The notes under the pieces are model-generated. The model made no database searches and had not been told where the DNA came from. It saw only the letters and a program-made list of their open reading frames with translations. Positions 38,155 through 49,678 of a stretch of DNA of 64,000 nt are shown here, in pieces. The position numbers and the translations under genes were made by a program. Positions within the stretch are counted from its first letter, which is position 1, and each line of letters opens with the position of its first letter. This stretch comes from Yersinia hibernica (lineage in GTDB: Bacteria; Pseudomonadota; Gammaproteobacteria; Enterobacterales; Enterobacteriaceae), in NCBI RefSeq assembly GCF_004124235.1, contig NZ_CP032487.1:2852001-2916000 (forward strand), in the 5' to 3' direction.

Positions 38155-39858
38155 ATGCGCGTCATTCATCGGCTTACCCAATATCAACGTTTGCACCAAA
38201 AGTTCGGCGATAATCTGGCCGCCACTACAGTAGGTGAGGTCGCAAACCTGCTATTTTGTAGCGAACGCCATGCTCGCACCTTAATACAACAACTGCAGGC
38301 TAATGGCTGGCTCAGTTGGCACTCACAAGTAGGGCGCGGAAAACGGGCACAACTGCAATGCCTGAAAAGCCCCGACATGCTTCGGGCCACCTATCTGCAA
38401 AGTTTTCTCGAGCAAGGTTGCCATCAAGCAGCACTTGAGTTAGCTCAGCTGGAACCTGAACGCCTGCAAACCTTGCTAAATCCGCATATGGGGGGGCAAT
38501 GGCAAGCAGACAGCCCAGTCTTGCGTATTCCCTACTACCGTACACTCGAGCCCTTAAACCCACTCACTGCCACTGGCCGGGCAGAACAGCACCTGATTTA
38601 TACTTTGCACGCCGGTCTGACTCGGTTTAACACCGGTGATCCACAACCCAAACCGGATTTAGCCCATCACTGGCACGTCAGTGATGATGGTCTAAGCTGG
38701 CAATTCTTTTTACGCAGCCAATTACGGTGGCATAATGGGGAGCGTATTCGCGGCCAACAATTATTGCAGACGTTGGAGCTACTGCGAGAAAATAGGCGCA
38801 GTCAGCCTAGTTTTACCAACATTTTAACCATCACCCTGCCCCATGCCTTATGTCTACAATTTACACTTTCTCAGCCAGACTACTGGCTAGCTCATCGATT
38901 GGCTGACTTACCCTGCCGGTTATTTCACCCAGACCATCCACTACTAGGCGCAGGACCTTTTAAGCTGGCGACCTTCGAGCCGCATTTGGTGCGGCTGGAG
39001 CAACATGAGTTTTACCATTTGCAGCACCCTTATCTGGAAATCATCGAGTACTGGATAACCCCCAACCTAATGACACCATCAGCAGACGGGAGTTGCCAAC
39101 ATCCGGTGCGTATTACCATTGGTCAAGCAGAGGACGTGCCCTTAGCTCGCCCTGTTCAGCGCAGTATGAGCTTGGGGTTTTGCTACCTGGCGATTAATCA
39201 GCATCGCAGTAATATGACTACCAAACAAATAGCCAAATTATTGATGTTAGTGCAAACCTCCGGAATACTTGAGGCTCTCTCTATCCGTCGTGAAATTATT
39301 ATGCCCAGCCATGAAATGCTACCTGGTTGGCCTATTCCGCAATTTACGAGTGAGGAAAACCCACCACTACCGGCCCATCTGATATTGATATACCAACCAC
39401 CGCTGGAGCTTAAAAGTGTCGCCGAGCAGCTAAAGACGGTGCTTGCAGCACAGGGCTGCACCCTAGAAATCCGTGCCAGCCATGATAAACAGTGGAAAGA
39501 TACCCACCAAATTGAACAGGCTGACTTATTATTAGCAGATCATTTAGTCGGTGAATCCCCTGAAGCGACCATGGAAAGCTGGCTCCGGCTTGACCCCCTG
39601 TGGCGAGGTATCCTCTCAGTGCAGCAGCAGGAACAACAGCAAAAAATACTGGCCCATATTCAGCAAATCGAGCAAGCTCCCGCACGCTTTCGCCAATTAC
39701 GAGAATATTATAATAGCCTGATGCTCTCCGGGCTGATTCTGCCGCTGTTTAACTATCAATATCAGGTCAATGCCCCACCCCGAATTAATGGTGTGACGTT
39801 AACAGCTTACGGTTGGTTCGACTTCAGCCAGGCGTGGTTACCGCCGGCGACGGCTTGA
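38155..39858 (+). CDS. ybaE: YbaE, SgrR-like regulator with solute-binding domain
   Basis: This 567-aa protein has an N-terminal winged-helix DNA-binding region (ATTVGEVANLLFCSERHARTLIQQLQANGWL) followed by an extracytoplasmic-solute-binding-protein-like domain (family 5, PRIPYYRTLEPLNPLTATGRAEQHL type). It has the architecture of SgrR, but its ligand and targets are unknown. The start at MRVIHRLTQYQRL (38155) matches E. coli YbaE; upstream in-frame ATGs at 38116 and 38137 exist. Confidence 0.88.
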   Translation: MRVIHRLTQYQRLHQKFGDNLAATTVGEVANLLFCSERHARTLIQQLQANGWLSWHSQVGRGKRAQLQCLKSPDMLRATYLQSFLEQGCHQAALELAQLEPERLQTLLNPHMGGQWQADSPVLRIPYYRTLEPLNPLTATGRAEQHLIYTLHAGLTRFNTGDPQPKPDLAHHWHVSDDGLSWQFFLRSQLRWHNGERIRGQQLLQTLELLRENRRSQPSFTNILTITLPHALCLQFTLSQPDYWLAHRLADLPCRLFHPDHPLLGAGPFKLATFEPHLVRLEQHEFYHLQHPYLEIIEYWITPNLMTPSADGSCQHPVRITIGQAEDVPLARPVQRSMSLGFCYLAINQHRSNMTTKQIAKLLMLVQTSGILEALSIRREIIMPSHEMLPGWPIPQFTSEENPPLPAHLILIYQPPLELKSVAEQLKTVLAAQGCTLEIRASHDKQWKDTHQIEQADLLLADHLVGESPEATMESWLRLDPLWRGILSVQQQEQQQKILAHIQQIEQAPARFRQLREYYNSLMLSGLILPLFNYQYQVNAPPRINGVTLTAYGWFDFSQAWLPPATA

Positions 39859-39969
39859 TAACATACTTCGGCGGCTACCTTTTATCACGCTATCTGAGTA
39901 CCATACTGCCAGTTTTCAATTTTACCGTGAGATTGATGCTTTAAAACTCACCGCGTACGAGGTAACAGA

Positions 39970-40668
39970 ATGAAACGTGCCGTAGTTGTTTTTAGTGGTG
40001 GACAAGACTCCACAACCTGCTTAATTCAAGCATTACAGCAATATGATGAAGTCCACTGCATTACTTTCGATTACGGACAGCGCCACCGCGCAGAAATCGA
40101 TGTAGCGCGTAAGCTGGCAACGCAACTTGGTGCTAAAGCCCACAAGGTTCTGGATGTGGGGATGCTCAATGAGTTAGCCGTCAGCAGCTTGACCCGAGAC
40201 AGCATTCCAGTACCGACGTACAGTGAAGAGGAGGGTAACTCACTCCCCAGCACATTCGTCCCTGGCCGTAATATTCTGTTTCTAACCTTGGCAGCTATTT
40301 ATGCTTATCAGGTTCAAGCCCAGGCAGTAATTACCGGTGTCTGTGAAACCGACTTCTCCGGTTACCCAGATTGCCGGGATGAATTTGTTAAAGCCCTCAA
40401 CCAAGCAATAGATTTAGGTATTGGTCGAAATATCGCATTCATTACCCCGCTGATGTGGCTGGATAAAGCCGAGACGTGGGCACTAGCTGATTATTATCAG
40501 CAACTTGACCGTGTCCGCCATGACACACTGACCTGCTATAATGGGATTCAAGGTGATGGCTGCGGCCAGTGTGCCGCCTGTCATATAAGGGCCAAGGGTC
40601 TGGAGTTCTATCTGGCCAATAAAGCTAAAATCCTATTAAATCTGAAACAAAAAACTGGGCTGATTTGA
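39970..40668 (+). CDS. queC: 7-cyano-7-deazaguanine synthase QueC
   Basis: QueC converts 7-carboxy-7-deazaguanine to preQ0 with ATP and ammonia, a step to queuosine in tRNA. The 232-aa protein has the PP-loop [10 protein letters not shown] at residues 7-16. It also has the zinc site near the C-terminus ([17 protein letters not shown]), with four conserved cysteines. GAGG lies upstream of the ATG. It is flanked by ybaE and the convergent fadM. Confidence 0.96.
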   Translation: MKRAVVVFSGGQDSTTCLIQALQQYDEVHCITFDYGQRHRAEIDVARKLATQLGAKAHKVLDVGMLNELAVSSLTRDSIPVPTYSEEEGNSLPSTFVPGRNILFLTLAAIYAYQVQAQAVITGVCETDFSGYPDCRDEFVKALNQAIDLGIGRNIAFITPLMWLDKAETWALADYYQQLDRVRHDTLTCYNGIQGDGCGQCAACHIRAKGLEFYLANKAKILLNLKQKTGLI

Positions 40669-40758
40669 TTTTTGCGGCTGAGCGACCACGTTAACGTTAA
40701 GTGCCAGTTTTCATGACCTCGCTCACTGGGAGCGAGGTATATCTCTATCAATCCCCCC

Positions 40759-41166
40759 TTAAAGCCCCCGGTTAACAAACTCTTGGAGCTTTTCGCGCAG
40801 TTCCCCATCAATCGGTAATGCCTTTTGGCTGCGTAAATCTATACAAACAAAAGTCAATTCAGCATCAGCCACAGGAATTAACTCAGGTTCTAGCGTGACA
40901 GTCTGTTTCATCACACCACTTTTTCCATTTAACCTTAATAACTGGCTATCAATTCGCAGCAAGTCTCCCAACACTGCCGGGTGGCGATAATTAATATTGA
41001 TATTAACCACAATAAACGCGATTTGATTTTCAGCCATCCATTGTGCTGCAGGCTCACCATCAAGCCATTCCCAGCGGGCTTCTTCGAGAAACTCTAAATA
41101 TCGGGCATTATTAACATGTTGAAAAACATCAATATGGAAACCCCTGACTTTGATATGAGTATGCAT
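40759..41166 (-). CDS. fadM: Long-chain acyl-CoA thioesterase FadM
   Basis: This 135-aa single hot-dog-fold thioesterase (YbaW) acts on long unsaturated acyl-CoA in beta-oxidation. The motif HIDVFQHVNNARYLEFLEEARWEWL near residue 11 holds the conserved Asp and Asn of the 4HBT family. Length matches E. coli FadM (132 aa). Confidence 0.93.
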   Translation of the reverse strand: MHTHIKVRGFHIDVFQHVNNARYLEFLEEARWEWLDGEPAAQWMAENQIAFIVVNININYRHPAVLGDLLRIDSQLLRLNGKSGVMKQTVTLEPELIPVADAELTFVCIDLRSQKALPIDGELREKLQEFVNRGL

Positions 41167-41405
41167 GGCGATGAACTTCTCCAGATAGTTAATTGTTATT
41201 ATAAAAGGACAGAGACAACTGGTATGACCTCAAAAAAAGAATAGCAGAAGAAAATCAATTCATAATAGTTTGCTTACTATATAATCTGGATTAACGTCAC
41301 AATTTCACCTTACAGGATGAAATACTGGAAGTTATTCATGGTGAAAAAGCCAGACAAATACAGCTAGCACCTGCCTGACTCCCCTCTAACGCTGACAGCT
41401 GACGT
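41167..41405. other. fadM-ybaV gap
   Basis: About 240 bp of non-coding sequence. No clear hairpin terminator or promoter was recognised. Confidence 0.4.
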
Positions 41406-41822
41406 CTACATTCTAAGCTTGGTGCGATTCCGCTCTAAGAAAGAGGGGCCTATACCTGGTACTTCAAGCAGTTGCTCTGCATTAGTGAAAAGCCCAAATT
41501 GCTCACGATAATTAACAATGGCTTCAGCTTTCTTCCTGCCTATCCCGCTGAGAAACTGCGCCAATTGCTCTGCATCAGCACTATTAATATTTATATAACT
41601 CTGAGAGTTCTTTACAGAACTGTTTGGCGTGGCTGTAACCGTCATTTTGTCATGCGGGGATTTTACCGGGATATTGGGGATTACATCCCCCTTGGCAGTG
41701 GCTTTACTCGATGGGGCCAGCGCTTTATTTTCAGCCGCCCCTACAGAGGCATAAGCTAAAGATGGAATATTAAAACCTACCAATAATGCTGTTATTACAA
41801 ATAATTTTCCTATGAATTTCAT
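41406..41822 (-). CDS. ybaV: ComEA-like helix-hairpin-helix protein YbaV
   Basis: This 138-aa exported protein has a signal peptide (ITALLVGFNIPSLAYAS, cleavage ~26), a low-complexity linker and a C-terminal double HhH DNA-binding domain: ININSADAEQLAQFLSGIGRKKAEAI then LLEVPGIGPSFLERN. ComEA-type proteins bind DNA in the periplasm; whether this one has a role in DNA uptake is not shown. It is longer than E. coli YbaV (123 aa) mainly in the linker. Confidence 0.92.
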   Translation of the reverse strand: MKFIGKLFVITALLVGFNIPSLAYASVGAAENKALAPSSKATAKGDVIPNIPVKSPHDKMTVTATPNSSVKNSQSYININSADAEQLAQFLSGIGRKKAEAIVNYREQFGLFTNAEQLLEVPGIGPSFLERNRTKLRM

Positions 41823-41904
41823 GCTGTATCCTCCTTGTGTTTGACAGCATGTCTACCTTGCCTCAGCCACCGATTTGTCGCAAAGGACAGATGTTAGATA
41901 TGCG

Positions 41905-41930
41905 AAAGGCCGCCAAAGCGACCTTTCGTT
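41905..41930 (-). terminator. Probable terminator of ppiD
   Basis: The minus-strand hairpin AAAGGTCGC-TTT-GGCGGCCTTT has one bulge and lies about 50 bp after the ppiD stop; the T run is short. Confidence 0.5.
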
Positions 41931-41977
41931 GTTACATCGGATTGCAAATGAATGCGAAGCATATTGCGGTAATACTT

Positions 41978-43864
41978 TTATTGAGCTTGTTGTTGCTCCG
42001 CAGGGCCCATCTTGATGGTCGCCTGTTTATGCAAGTTTGCCATCAGCGCATCGAAGGTCACACTGCTAGCCCCTTCTTGCATTTTCGCGATGAAGGTTTT
42101 CATTTCACCTTCCGGTAATTTGCCCGGCGTTACAGATAACAGTTCAATCAATACAATGTTATCTTGACGATCCTGAGATAAACCGTACACCGGCTGATCT
42201 TTTTGTGGATGAGCCAATGCAAAGATAGTCTGCACTAATTGGTCATCATCAGGTGCCCGTGACAAGGTTTTCTTCTCACCGAAACTGATGCCCGCCGCTT
42301 TCATAGCCTCGGAGCCTTTGCCCTGCTTCAACGCAGTCAGGATCTGCTCACCATCAACACGCGCCAACTGTTCGGCCTTCTGACGTTTTACCAGTTCGGC
42401 AACCTGCTCACGAACTTGCTCAAATGGCTCAATACCTTCCGGCTTATGGCCGTCAATACGAATAACAAAAGCACGGTCGCCATCGACAGTGATGACATCT
42501 GAGTTGCTGCCAGGCGCGCCATTCTCGCCTACCAAGCCACCGTCAAAGATGGACTGCACAACAGGTTTGAAATTCAGCTCAGCTGGCACCGCATCGCGGG
42601 TAAACCAACCTGTTTGCTTAGCTTTAGTCCCAGCGGCTTCTTCAGCCGAAGCCAAAGATTCGTTATCGCTGGTAGCGGCCTCGCTGACTTTTTGCTGCAA
42701 CGCGTAATAAGCATCAACCGCTTTTTCCTGCTTAACCTGTTTGGCCAGAGCATCATGAACTTCTGACAACGGTTTTACCTGTTCAGGTTTGATGTCATTC
42801 AGGCGCACAATCAAATAACCCACAGAGGATTTGACCACATCAGACAATTGGCCTTTTTCCGTCAAATTAGCTTGTTTCAGCTCATCAGCGGTGGTTTCTG
42901 GCTCCAACCAGCCCAGCTCCCCGCCATTCTTGCGGGAAATGATATCCGTAGATTTCTCTTTTGCTATCGCAGCAAAATCAGCACCTTTCTTCAGTTCATC
43001 CAGTGCGGCTTTGGCTTCATCTTGCGTTTTAAACTGAATAACACTGTAATTACGTTGCTCAGGGTGGGTATAGCTGCTTTTATGCTGATCGTAATAGGCG
43101 GTGATATCTTCTTCAGTAACGGTAATTTTATCCTGCATCGCCGCGGCATCCATCGCAATGAAACTGATTTTCATCTGTTCCGGTGCAATGAAGCTATTTT
43201 TGTTTTGATCATAATAAGCTTGCAGCTCTTCATCCGTCACTTTCTGCTGCGCTTGCAGTGCTTTGAGGTCAATCGTCGCCAAACGGACTTCACGTTGCTG
43301 TAAAATCAGCTCTGACATCGCCTGTGCTTCAACTGGCAGTACAAAGCCAGTATCACCAAAGGCTTGCAGCAATTGTTGATTAATAAGCTGCTGACGCTGC
43401 AATTGAGCAAATTGGTCTGGGGTGTAACCCATACGATTAACCAGCTCAAGATATTTGTTGTTGTCAAACTTCCCATCAGTCTGGAAATAAGGTGCCTGGC
43501 GGATGGCATCTTTCACTTGCTCGTCACTGGCAGTCAGGCCTAATTTTTTAGCATATTGGTCAAGCAACATATTATTGACCAACTGCCCAAGTACCTGTTG
43601 GCGTAATTGCAGCATGTAGCCTTCATTCGCGGCCAGCGCGGAGAATTGTTCACCCAATTGCTGTTGCAAACGGCCACGTTCACTCTGTACAGCCTGTTCT
43701 AACTGAGCACGACTAATCTCTTGGCCATTAACTTTGGCGGCGAAGTCGTTGGAACCGCCAATCAGATAGCTGCCAACCCCGGTCAGGATAAAAGACAACA
43801 TGATCAAGGCCAGAATGATTTTGAGCACGACGTTATTAGCGGCCGCGCGTAAATTGTCCATCAT
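41978..43864 (-). CDS. ppiD: Periplasmic folding chaperone PpiD
   Basis: PpiD is a membrane-anchored chaperone at the SecYEG exit with a parvulin domain. The 628-aa protein has an N-terminal transmembrane helix (VVLKIILALIMLSFILTGVGSYL, residues ~13-35), SurA-like helical parts, and a central parvulin domain (~265-360) including GGELGWLEPET. Length matches E. coli (623 aa). It follows hupB downstream, as usual. Confidence 0.96.
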   Translation of the reverse strand: MMDNLRAAANNVVLKIILALIMLSFILTGVGSYLIGGSNDFAAKVNGQEISRAQLEQAVQSERGRLQQQLGEQFSALAANEGYMLQLRQQVLGQLVNNMLLDQYAKKLGLTASDEQVKDAIRQAPYFQTDGKFDNNKYLELVNRMGYTPDQFAQLQRQQLINQQLLQAFGDTGFVLPVEAQAMSELILQQREVRLATIDLKALQAQQKVTDEELQAYYDQNKNSFIAPEQMKISFIAMDAAAMQDKITVTEEDITAYYDQHKSSYTHPEQRNYSVIQFKTQDEAKAALDELKKGADFAAIAKEKSTDIISRKNGGELGWLEPETTADELKQANLTEKGQLSDVVKSSVGYLIVRLNDIKPEQVKPLSEVHDALAKQVKQEKAVDAYYALQQKVSEAATSDNESLASAEEAAGTKAKQTGWFTRDAVPAELNFKPVVQSIFDGGLVGENGAPGSNSDVITVDGDRAFVIRIDGHKPEGIEPFEQVREQVAELVKRQKAEQLARVDGEQILTALKQGKGSEAMKAAGISFGEKKTLSRAPDDDQLVQTIFALAHPQKDQPVYGLSQDRQDNIVLIELLSVTPGKLPEGEMKTFIAKMQEGASSVTFDALMANLHKQATIKMGPAEQQQAQ

Positions 43865-43960
43865 AATGTGACAATACTCCGCTGTAATATGGATAAAAAC
43901 TGCTGCGCAGGTCTAAATAAACCCAGCATTCCTTGCGACAGCCCTTCATGCTGCTGCGCG

Positions 43961-43988
43961 AAAAAAAAGCGCATCATTAACGATGCGC
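43961..43988 (-). terminator. Terminator of hupB
   Basis: On the minus strand GCGCATC-GTTAAT-GATGCGC is followed by eight T residues, between hupB and ppiD. Confidence 0.9.
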
Positions 43989-44075
43989 CTTGTATCTTAC
44001 CTTACCAACTCAACTGCGTCAGGTTATTGTTTAGCACAAACAATATTCGGCTACAGCTGAGAATTGACGCGGCAA

Positions 44076-44348
44076 TCAGTTTACTGCGTCTTTCAGGCCT
44101 TTACCGGCACGGAAGCCTGGTACTTTAGCCGCTGGAATACTGATTTCTTTGCCTGTCTGAGGGTTACGGCCAGTACGTGCAGAACGCTCACGTACTGCAA
44201 AAGTACCAAAACCAACCAGAGCTACGTCATCCCCTTCTTTCAAAGATTCAGTAACAGAAGCAATAATTGCATCCAACGCGCGCCCAGCGGCCGCTTTAGA
44301 AATATCAGCACCTGCGGCAATTTTGTCGATCAGTTGTGACTTATTCAC
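44076..44348 (-). CDS. hupB: Nucleoid protein HU-beta
   Basis: This 90-aa histone-like protein forms HU dimers that bend and compact DNA. The beta-arm region [24 protein letters not shown] and the dimerisation helices ([29 protein letters not shown]) are typical of HU-beta. It follows lon, as in E. coli. Confidence 0.98.
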   Translation of the reverse strand: MNKSQLIDKIAAGADISKAAAGRALDAIIASVTESLKEGDDVALVGFGTFAVRERSARTGRNPQTGKEISIPAAKVPGFRAGKGLKDAVN

Positions 44349-44565
44349 TCTTTCATCCCCTTTAGAATTCTATCGTCGCGCCGAAAATCCCTACGGACAA
44401 CACGACAGCGCAGCTGTTATATCAATCCTGCCTGACCATAGCAAGTCGCCCAAAGGCATAAACTTTTGCCAGACAGACGAACTAACTTAGCGGCACAAAA
44501 AATAGCTGGCAAGTAGCATTTCACTTACCAGCATCAGTTTTATCAATACTTCTTGCGATCCGTCA

Positions 44566-46920
44566 CTATTTTGACACTACCGGCTGTGCCCCGAAGGCAG
44601 GATTTTGCAAAGCGATGGCTAAAACATCATCAATGCGCTTCACCGGATGAATTTCCAGATCAGCAATAACATTGTCTGGAATCTCTTCCAAATCACGTTT
44701 GTTATCATCTGGAATCAACACAACTTTGATCCCGCCGCGGTGAGCGGCCAGCAATTTCTCTTTTAAACCACCAATTGGCAATACTAAGCCACGTAAAGTG
44801 ATTTCACCCGTCATAGCCACATCTGCACGCACTGGGTTACCCGTCAGACAAGAAACCAGTGCGGTACACATGGCAATACCGGCGCTTGGGCCATCTTTCG
44901 GCGTCGCCCCTTCAGGAACATGCACGTGGATATCGCGTTTTTCGTAAAAATCAGGATTAATACCTAATTTATCCGCGCGCGCGCGCACCACGGTCAATGC
45001 CGCTTGGATGGACTCCTGCATAACTTCACCGAGAGAACCAGTGTAAGTCAGCTTACCTTTGCCCGGTACACATGCAGTCTCGATGGTCAGCAAATCACCG
45101 CCCACTTCAGTCCATGCCAAGCCGGTGACTTGACCAACACGGTTTTCAGTATCAGCACGGCCGTAGTCGACTTTCTGGACACCCAAGAAATCTTTCAGGT
45201 TATCGCCAGTGATTTCAATATGCTTAACCGTTTTATCCATAAGCAGATTTTTGACTGCTTTACGACATAGTTTGGAGATCTCGCGCTCCAGACTGCGCAC
45301 CCCAGCCTCACGGGTGTAGTAACGGATAATGCTCATAATCGCACTGTCATCGATGGTCAGCTCACCTTTCTTAATGGCGTTGCGCTCAAATTGCTTCGGC
45401 AGCAGATGCTGTTTGGCAATATTGAGTTTCTCATCTTCGGTATAACCAGACAGACGAATTACTTCCATACGATCTAGCAACGGTGCCGGAATATTCATGG
45501 AGTTAGAGGTCGCCACAAACATCACATCGGATAGATCATAATCAACTTCCAGATAATGGTCGTTAAATGCCACGTTTTGCTCTGGATCTAATACCTCCAG
45601 CAATGCAGACGCAGGATCACCGCGCATATCGGACGCCATTTTATCAATCTCATCCAACAGGAAGAGTGGGTTTTTCACCCCCACCTTTGCCATCTTCTGG
45701 ATCAATTTACCCGGCATAGAACCGATATAGGTGCGACGGTGACCACGAATCTCGGCCTCATCGCGCACACCACCCAGAGCCATGCGCACATACTGGCGGC
45801 CTGTCGCACGAGCAATAGACTGCCCCAAGGAGGTTTTACCGACCCCAGGAGGCCCCACCAGACACAAGATTGGCCCTTTGATTTTGCTGACCCGGCTCTG
45901 CACTGCGAGATATTCTAAAATACGATCTTTCACACGTTCTAAGCCGTAATGGTCGGTATCCAGAACTTCCTGCGCTTTCACCAGATCTTTTTTAACTTTG
46001 CTGCGGCTGTTCCACGGAACCTGCAACATCCAATCAATGTAACCGCGAACCACTGTCGCTTCCGCCGACATCGGCGACATCATTTTCAGTTTTTGCAGTT
46101 CAGCTTCAGTTTTTTCGCGCGCATCTTTCGGCATTTTTGCTGCTTCGATTTTGCGTTTCAGCGCTTCGTGCTCATCTGGGGCATCGTCCATCTCGCCCAG
46201 TTCTTTCTGAATGGCTTTCATTTGCTCATTCAAATAGTACTCGCGCTGGCTCTTTTCCATCTGTTTTTTGACACGATTACGAATACGTTTTTCAACCTGC
46301 AACAGATCGATTTCGGATTCCATCATGGCCATCAAGTATTCTAGGCGTTCAGTGACATCGAACATTTCCAGAACAGCTTGTTTATCATTTAACTTCAACG
46401 GCATATGTGCCGCGATAGTGTCTGCCAGCCGTGCCGCGTCATCAATGCTATGCAGCGAGGCCAAGACTTCCGGTGGGATCTTTTTGTTCAGTTTGATATA
46501 GCCTTCAAACTGATTAATCGCCGTGCGAACCAAGACTTCTTGCTCACGGTCGTCCATCACTGGCGATTCAAGATATTCCGCCTGCGCGGCAAAATGTTCA
46601 CCGCTATCGGAAAGCGTGGTGATACGCGCACGCTGTAGCCCTTCAACCAGCACTTTTACCGTACCATCAGGCAATTTCAGCATTTGCAGAATCGACGCTA
46701 CGGTGCCGACTGAAAACAGATCATTGATACCAGGCTCATCAGTTGAGGCTTCTTTCTGCGCAACCAACATGATTTTTTTATCATGATCCATTGCAGCTTC
46801 CAGGCACCGAATCGACTTTTCCCGGCCAACAAACAGTGGGATCACCATATGCGGATAAACCACCACATCGCGCAGAGGCAATACGGGGATTTCTATGCGT
46901 TCGGAACGCTCAGGGTTCAT
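44566..46920 (-). CDS. lon: ATP-dependent protease La (Lon)
   Basis: This 784-aa AAA+ protease removes misfolded and regulatory proteins, including YmoA in Yersinia. The N-terminal substrate domain precedes Walker [11 protein letters not shown] (~356) and Walker [11 protein letters not shown]. The Ser-Lys protease dyad is in [10 protein letters not shown] (Ser679) and [14 protein letters not shown] (Lys722). Length equals E. coli Lon. A heat-shock promoter lies upstream. Confidence 0.98.
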   Translation of the reverse strand: MNPERSERIEIPVLPLRDVVVYPHMVIPLFVGREKSIRCLEAAMDHDKKIMLVAQKEASTDEPGINDLFSVGTVASILQMLKLPDGTVKVLVEGLQRARITTLSDSGEHFAAQAEYLESPVMDDREQEVLVRTAINQFEGYIKLNKKIPPEVLASLHSIDDAARLADTIAAHMPLKLNDKQAVLEMFDVTERLEYLMAMMESEIDLLQVEKRIRNRVKKQMEKSQREYYLNEQMKAIQKELGEMDDAPDEHEALKRKIEAAKMPKDAREKTEAELQKLKMMSPMSAEATVVRGYIDWMLQVPWNSRSKVKKDLVKAQEVLDTDHYGLERVKDRILEYLAVQSRVSKIKGPILCLVGPPGVGKTSLGQSIARATGRQYVRMALGGVRDEAEIRGHRRTYIGSMPGKLIQKMAKVGVKNPLFLLDEIDKMASDMRGDPASALLEVLDPEQNVAFNDHYLEVDYDLSDVMFVATSNSMNIPAPLLDRMEVIRLSGYTEDEKLNIAKQHLLPKQFERNAIKKGELTIDDSAIMSIIRYYTREAGVRSLEREISKLCRKAVKNLLMDKTVKHIEITGDNLKDFLGVQKVDYGRADTENRVGQVTGLAWTEVGGDLLTIETACVPGKGKLTYTGSLGEVMQESIQAALTVVRARADKLGINPDFYEKRDIHVHVPEGATPKDGPSAGIAMCTALVSCLTGNPVRADVAMTGEITLRGLVLPIGGLKEKLLAAHRGGIKVVLIPDDNKRDLEEIPDNVIADLEIHPVKRIDDVLAIALQNPAFGAQPVVSK

Positions 46921-47009
46921 AGAGCTCTCTCTTAGTTTAGCTTCCGCCAGATTGACTCGGAATCTCGTGAAACACGATCATCACGAGTTTCACTAAATAG
47001 GTAATTGAG

Positions 47010-47039
47010 TATATGGGGACGAATGTCTTACATTCAACG
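47010..47039 (-). promoter_or_regulatory. Sigma-32 promoter of lon
   Basis: Minus strand CGTTGAATG - 12 nt - CCCCATATA, about 90 bp upstream of lon, matches the known E. coli lon heat-shock promoter in both boxes and spacing. Confidence 0.85.
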
Positions 47040-47060
47040 ATTACAATGCGAGGAAAAAGA

Positions 47061-47083
47061 AATGGGGGATAAAATCCCCCATT
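47061..47083 (-). terminator. Terminator of clpX
   Basis: AATGGGGGAT-AAA-ATCCCCCATT is a perfect 10-bp stem followed on the minus strand by a T-rich run, 32 bp after the clpX stop. The lon heat-shock promoter lies just beyond it. Confidence 0.9.
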
Positions 47084-47114
47084 GTCATACTAACCATCTG
47101 GATTATTTGGCTAA

Positions 47115-48386
47115 TTATTCACCAGAAGCTTGCGCTTCAGGTTGACCATAAATCAGCATTGGTGCAGATTGACCAGCGATAACTGACTCATCTACCACCA
47201 CTTTTTCTACACTTTCCATTGACGGTAAATCGTACATAGTATCCAGCAAAGCACCTTCTACGATAGAACGCAGGCCACGAGCACCGGTTTTACGTGCCAT
47301 TGCTTTTTTGGCAATGGCTGTCAGCGCTTCATCGCGGAATTCAAGTTCTACACCTTCAAGATTGAATAATGCCTGATATTGTTTAGTCAGCGCGTTTTTC
47401 GGCTCTTTCAGAATTTGAATCAATGCATCTTCGCTCAGTTCACTCAGTGTGGCAACCACTGGCAGACGGCCAATAAATTCAGGGATTAAACCGAATTTAA
47501 TCAAGTCTTCCGGCTCAGCCTGGCTTAATAACTCGCCCTCGGTGGCTTTTTCTGACTTGCCTTTTACTGTAGCGCCGAAGCCAATACCGCTGCCGGTATT
47601 AATACGCTGCCCGATAACTTTATCCAGACCCGCAAAAGCTCCCCCACAGATAAACAGAATCTTAGAGGTATCAACCTGCAAAAATTCCTGCTGTGGATGT
47701 TTGCGACCACCTTGCGGCGGAACCGCAGCAATAGTCCCTTCGATCAATTTCAGCAGAGCCTGCTGCACACCCTCACCCGATACATCGCGAGTAATGGATG
47801 GATTATCAGACTTACGTGAAATCTTATCAATTTCATCGATATAGACAATACCACGTTGCGCTTTCTGCACATCGTAATCACATTTCTGTAGCAGCTTCTG
47901 AATGATGTTTTCAACATCTTCACCCACATAACCGGCTTCGGTCAGTGTGGTTGCATCGGCCATGGTAAATGGCACATCCAAGAAGCGGGCCAATGTTTCC
48001 GCTAGCAGCGTTTTACCACTACCCGTTGGGCCAATGAGCAGAATATTGCTTTTACCCAACTCGATGCCATTACTGGTATCGCCATTGCGTAAACGTTTGT
48101 AATGGTTATACACCGCAACAGCCAACACCTTTTTCGCCGGCTCCTGCCCGATGACGTAATCATCCAGATGGCGGCGAATCTCGTGCGGCGTTGGCAGCGA
48201 ACTACGCTCCCGGTGCGGCGCAACTTCTTTGATCTCTTCGCGAATAATGTCGTTACACAAATCAACACATTCATCGCAGATATACACTGACGGCCCGGCA
48301 ATTAGCTTACGCACTTCATGCTGGCTTTTGCCGCAGAAAGAGCAATACAGCAGCTTTCCAGAACCGTCTTTGCGCTTATCTGTCAT
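47115..48386 (-). CDS. clpX: ClpX, ATPase subunit of the ClpXP protease
   Basis: This 423-aa AAA+ unfoldase feeds tagged or degron-bearing proteins to ClpP. The N-terminal zinc-binding domain has [11 protein letters not shown]...CDECVDLC. Walker A is GPTGSGKT (~120), Walker [10 protein letters not shown], the pore loop GYVG, and the ClpP-binding IGF is in GSGIGFGA. It lies downstream of clpP in the standard order. Confidence 0.98.
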   Translation of the reverse strand: MTDKRKDGSGKLLYCSFCGKSQHEVRKLIAGPSVYICDECVDLCNDIIREEIKEVAPHRERSSLPTPHEIRRHLDDYVIGQEPAKKVLAVAVYNHYKRLRNGDTSNGIELGKSNILLIGPTGSGKTLLAETLARFLDVPFTMADATTLTEAGYVGEDVENIIQKLLQKCDYDVQKAQRGIVYIDEIDKISRKSDNPSITRDVSGEGVQQALLKLIEGTIAAVPPQGGRKHPQQEFLQVDTSKILFICGGAFAGLDKVIGQRINTGSGIGFGATVKGKSEKATEGELLSQAEPEDLIKFGLIPEFIGRLPVVATLSELSEDALIQILKEPKNALTKQYQALFNLEGVELEFRDEALTAIAKKAMARKTGARGLRSIVEGALLDTMYDLPSMESVEKVVVDESVIAGQSAPMLIYGQPEAQASGE

Positions 48387-48589
48387 CAGTAAACCTCTTT
48401 TTCAGTATCTGCCACACCTGAAACTGTGTGGCAGGGAGACTATTCTCGCTATTTCTGTACGCCACGTTAGCTTTCAACGGACAGCCGGTATAATGGTAGT
48501 GAACAAACAATTCGCAATTGGCCTGTTTCAGCACTACGATTTGTTCTATTTACTTTCACTATAGTATATCGGCTCACAGAAATAAGTCG

Positions 48590-49213
48590 TTAGTCACGAC
48601 GGGTGAACACAGAATCAACTAAACCGTATTCTACAGCCTGCTCGGCAGACAGGAAACGGTCACGCTCAGTGTCTCTCTCTATTTCTTCAAGAGATTTTCC
48701 CGTGTGATGTGCCATCAGTTCATTCATACGCGACTTCACTTTTAAAATCTCTTTCGCATGAATTTCAATATCGGTTGCCTGCCCCTGGAAGCCACCCAAC
48801 GGTTGATGGATCATCACCCGTGAATTCGGCAAGCAGAAACGTTTGCCTTTAGCTCCCGCGGTCAACAAGAATGCCCCCATTGAACACGCCTGCCCCATGC
48901 AAATAGTGCTGACATCAGGCTTAATGAATTGCATGGTGTCATAAATTGACATCCCAGCAGTAATCACCCCACCTGGTGAGTTGATATACAGGAAGATGTC
49001 TTTTTCTGGATTTTCTGCTTCCAGGAACAGCATTTGCGCGGTGATCAGGTTAGCCATATGGTCTTCGACCTGACCGGTCAGAAAAATGATGCGCTCTTTT
49101 AGCAGTCGGGAGAAAATGTCGTAAGAACGTTCCCCACGTGAAGTCTGCTCAACCACCATTGGCACCAGAGCCATGTTAGGTGCAAATTGATCTCGTTCGC
49201 CACTGTATGACAT
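48590..49213 (-). CDS. clpP: ClpP serine protease subunit
   Basis: This 207-aa peptidase forms the double-heptamer chamber of ClpXP/ClpAP. The catalytic Ser is in [11 protein letters not shown] and the His in [10 protein letters not shown]. The N-terminal propeptide ([20 protein letters not shown]) is as in E. coli. clpX follows after 203 bp. A sigma-32-type promoter lies upstream. Confidence 0.98.
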   Translation of the reverse strand: MSYSGERDQFAPNMALVPMVVEQTSRGERSYDIFSRLLKERIIFLTGQVEDHMANLITAQMLFLEAENPEKDIFLYINSPGGVITAGMSIYDTMQFIKPDVSTICMGQACSMGAFLLTAGAKGKRFCLPNSRVMIHQPLGGFQGQATDIEIHAKEILKVKSRMNELMAHHTGKSLEEIERDTERDRFLSAEQAVEYGLVDSVFTRRD

Positions 49214-49380
49214 TACCGTCTCCTAATAGAATTTACTTTGGCGCCATTCATCACCGATTCTACTTGAGATAAGGAATGATGACTATGTTCATGCGTGCAA
49301 ACAGCCCGGCTAGCCGGACTCACTCGACGGTGGTAATCAGCCAGTGTTTCATCAACATCTTATATGAACGTCTGTTAGAT

Positions 49381-49409
49381 TAATGGGGGGATTAATATTC
49401 ATTTTCAAG
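49381..49409 (-). promoter_or_regulatory. Sigma-32 promoter of clpP
   Basis: Minus strand CTTGAAA - 14 nt - CCCCATTA fits the heat-shock promoter consensus and lies about 170 bp upstream of the clpP start. Confidence 0.75.
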
Positions 49410-49590
49410 CCCCAACAACATTTTTTTAGCCTAACAACCCTGTTTCTAACCTGAAAACCGCCACTCTCTGCCGTAATCCCGACGCCCTATTGATTATTTA
49501 TCTGTTAAGTCTTTCATTTCACTTTTCAAATATAGCGCAGATTGTAGTGAAACAGGCCAGATTAATCATACTATTGAGGGATTATTGTTA

Positions 49591-49627
49591 CGAAAAGAAA
49601 AAGCCCGCAGCCAAAGGCAACGGGCTT
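49591..49627 (-). terminator. Terminator of tig
   Basis: On the minus strand AAGCCCG...CGGGCTT (with inner GCC/GGC pairing) is followed by TTTTCTTTTCG, about 50 bp after the tig stop. Confidence 0.85.
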
Positions 49628-49678
49628 AATCAATCAAAACACCGGATAGATTACATCCAGTTTATGCGCTAAAAAACA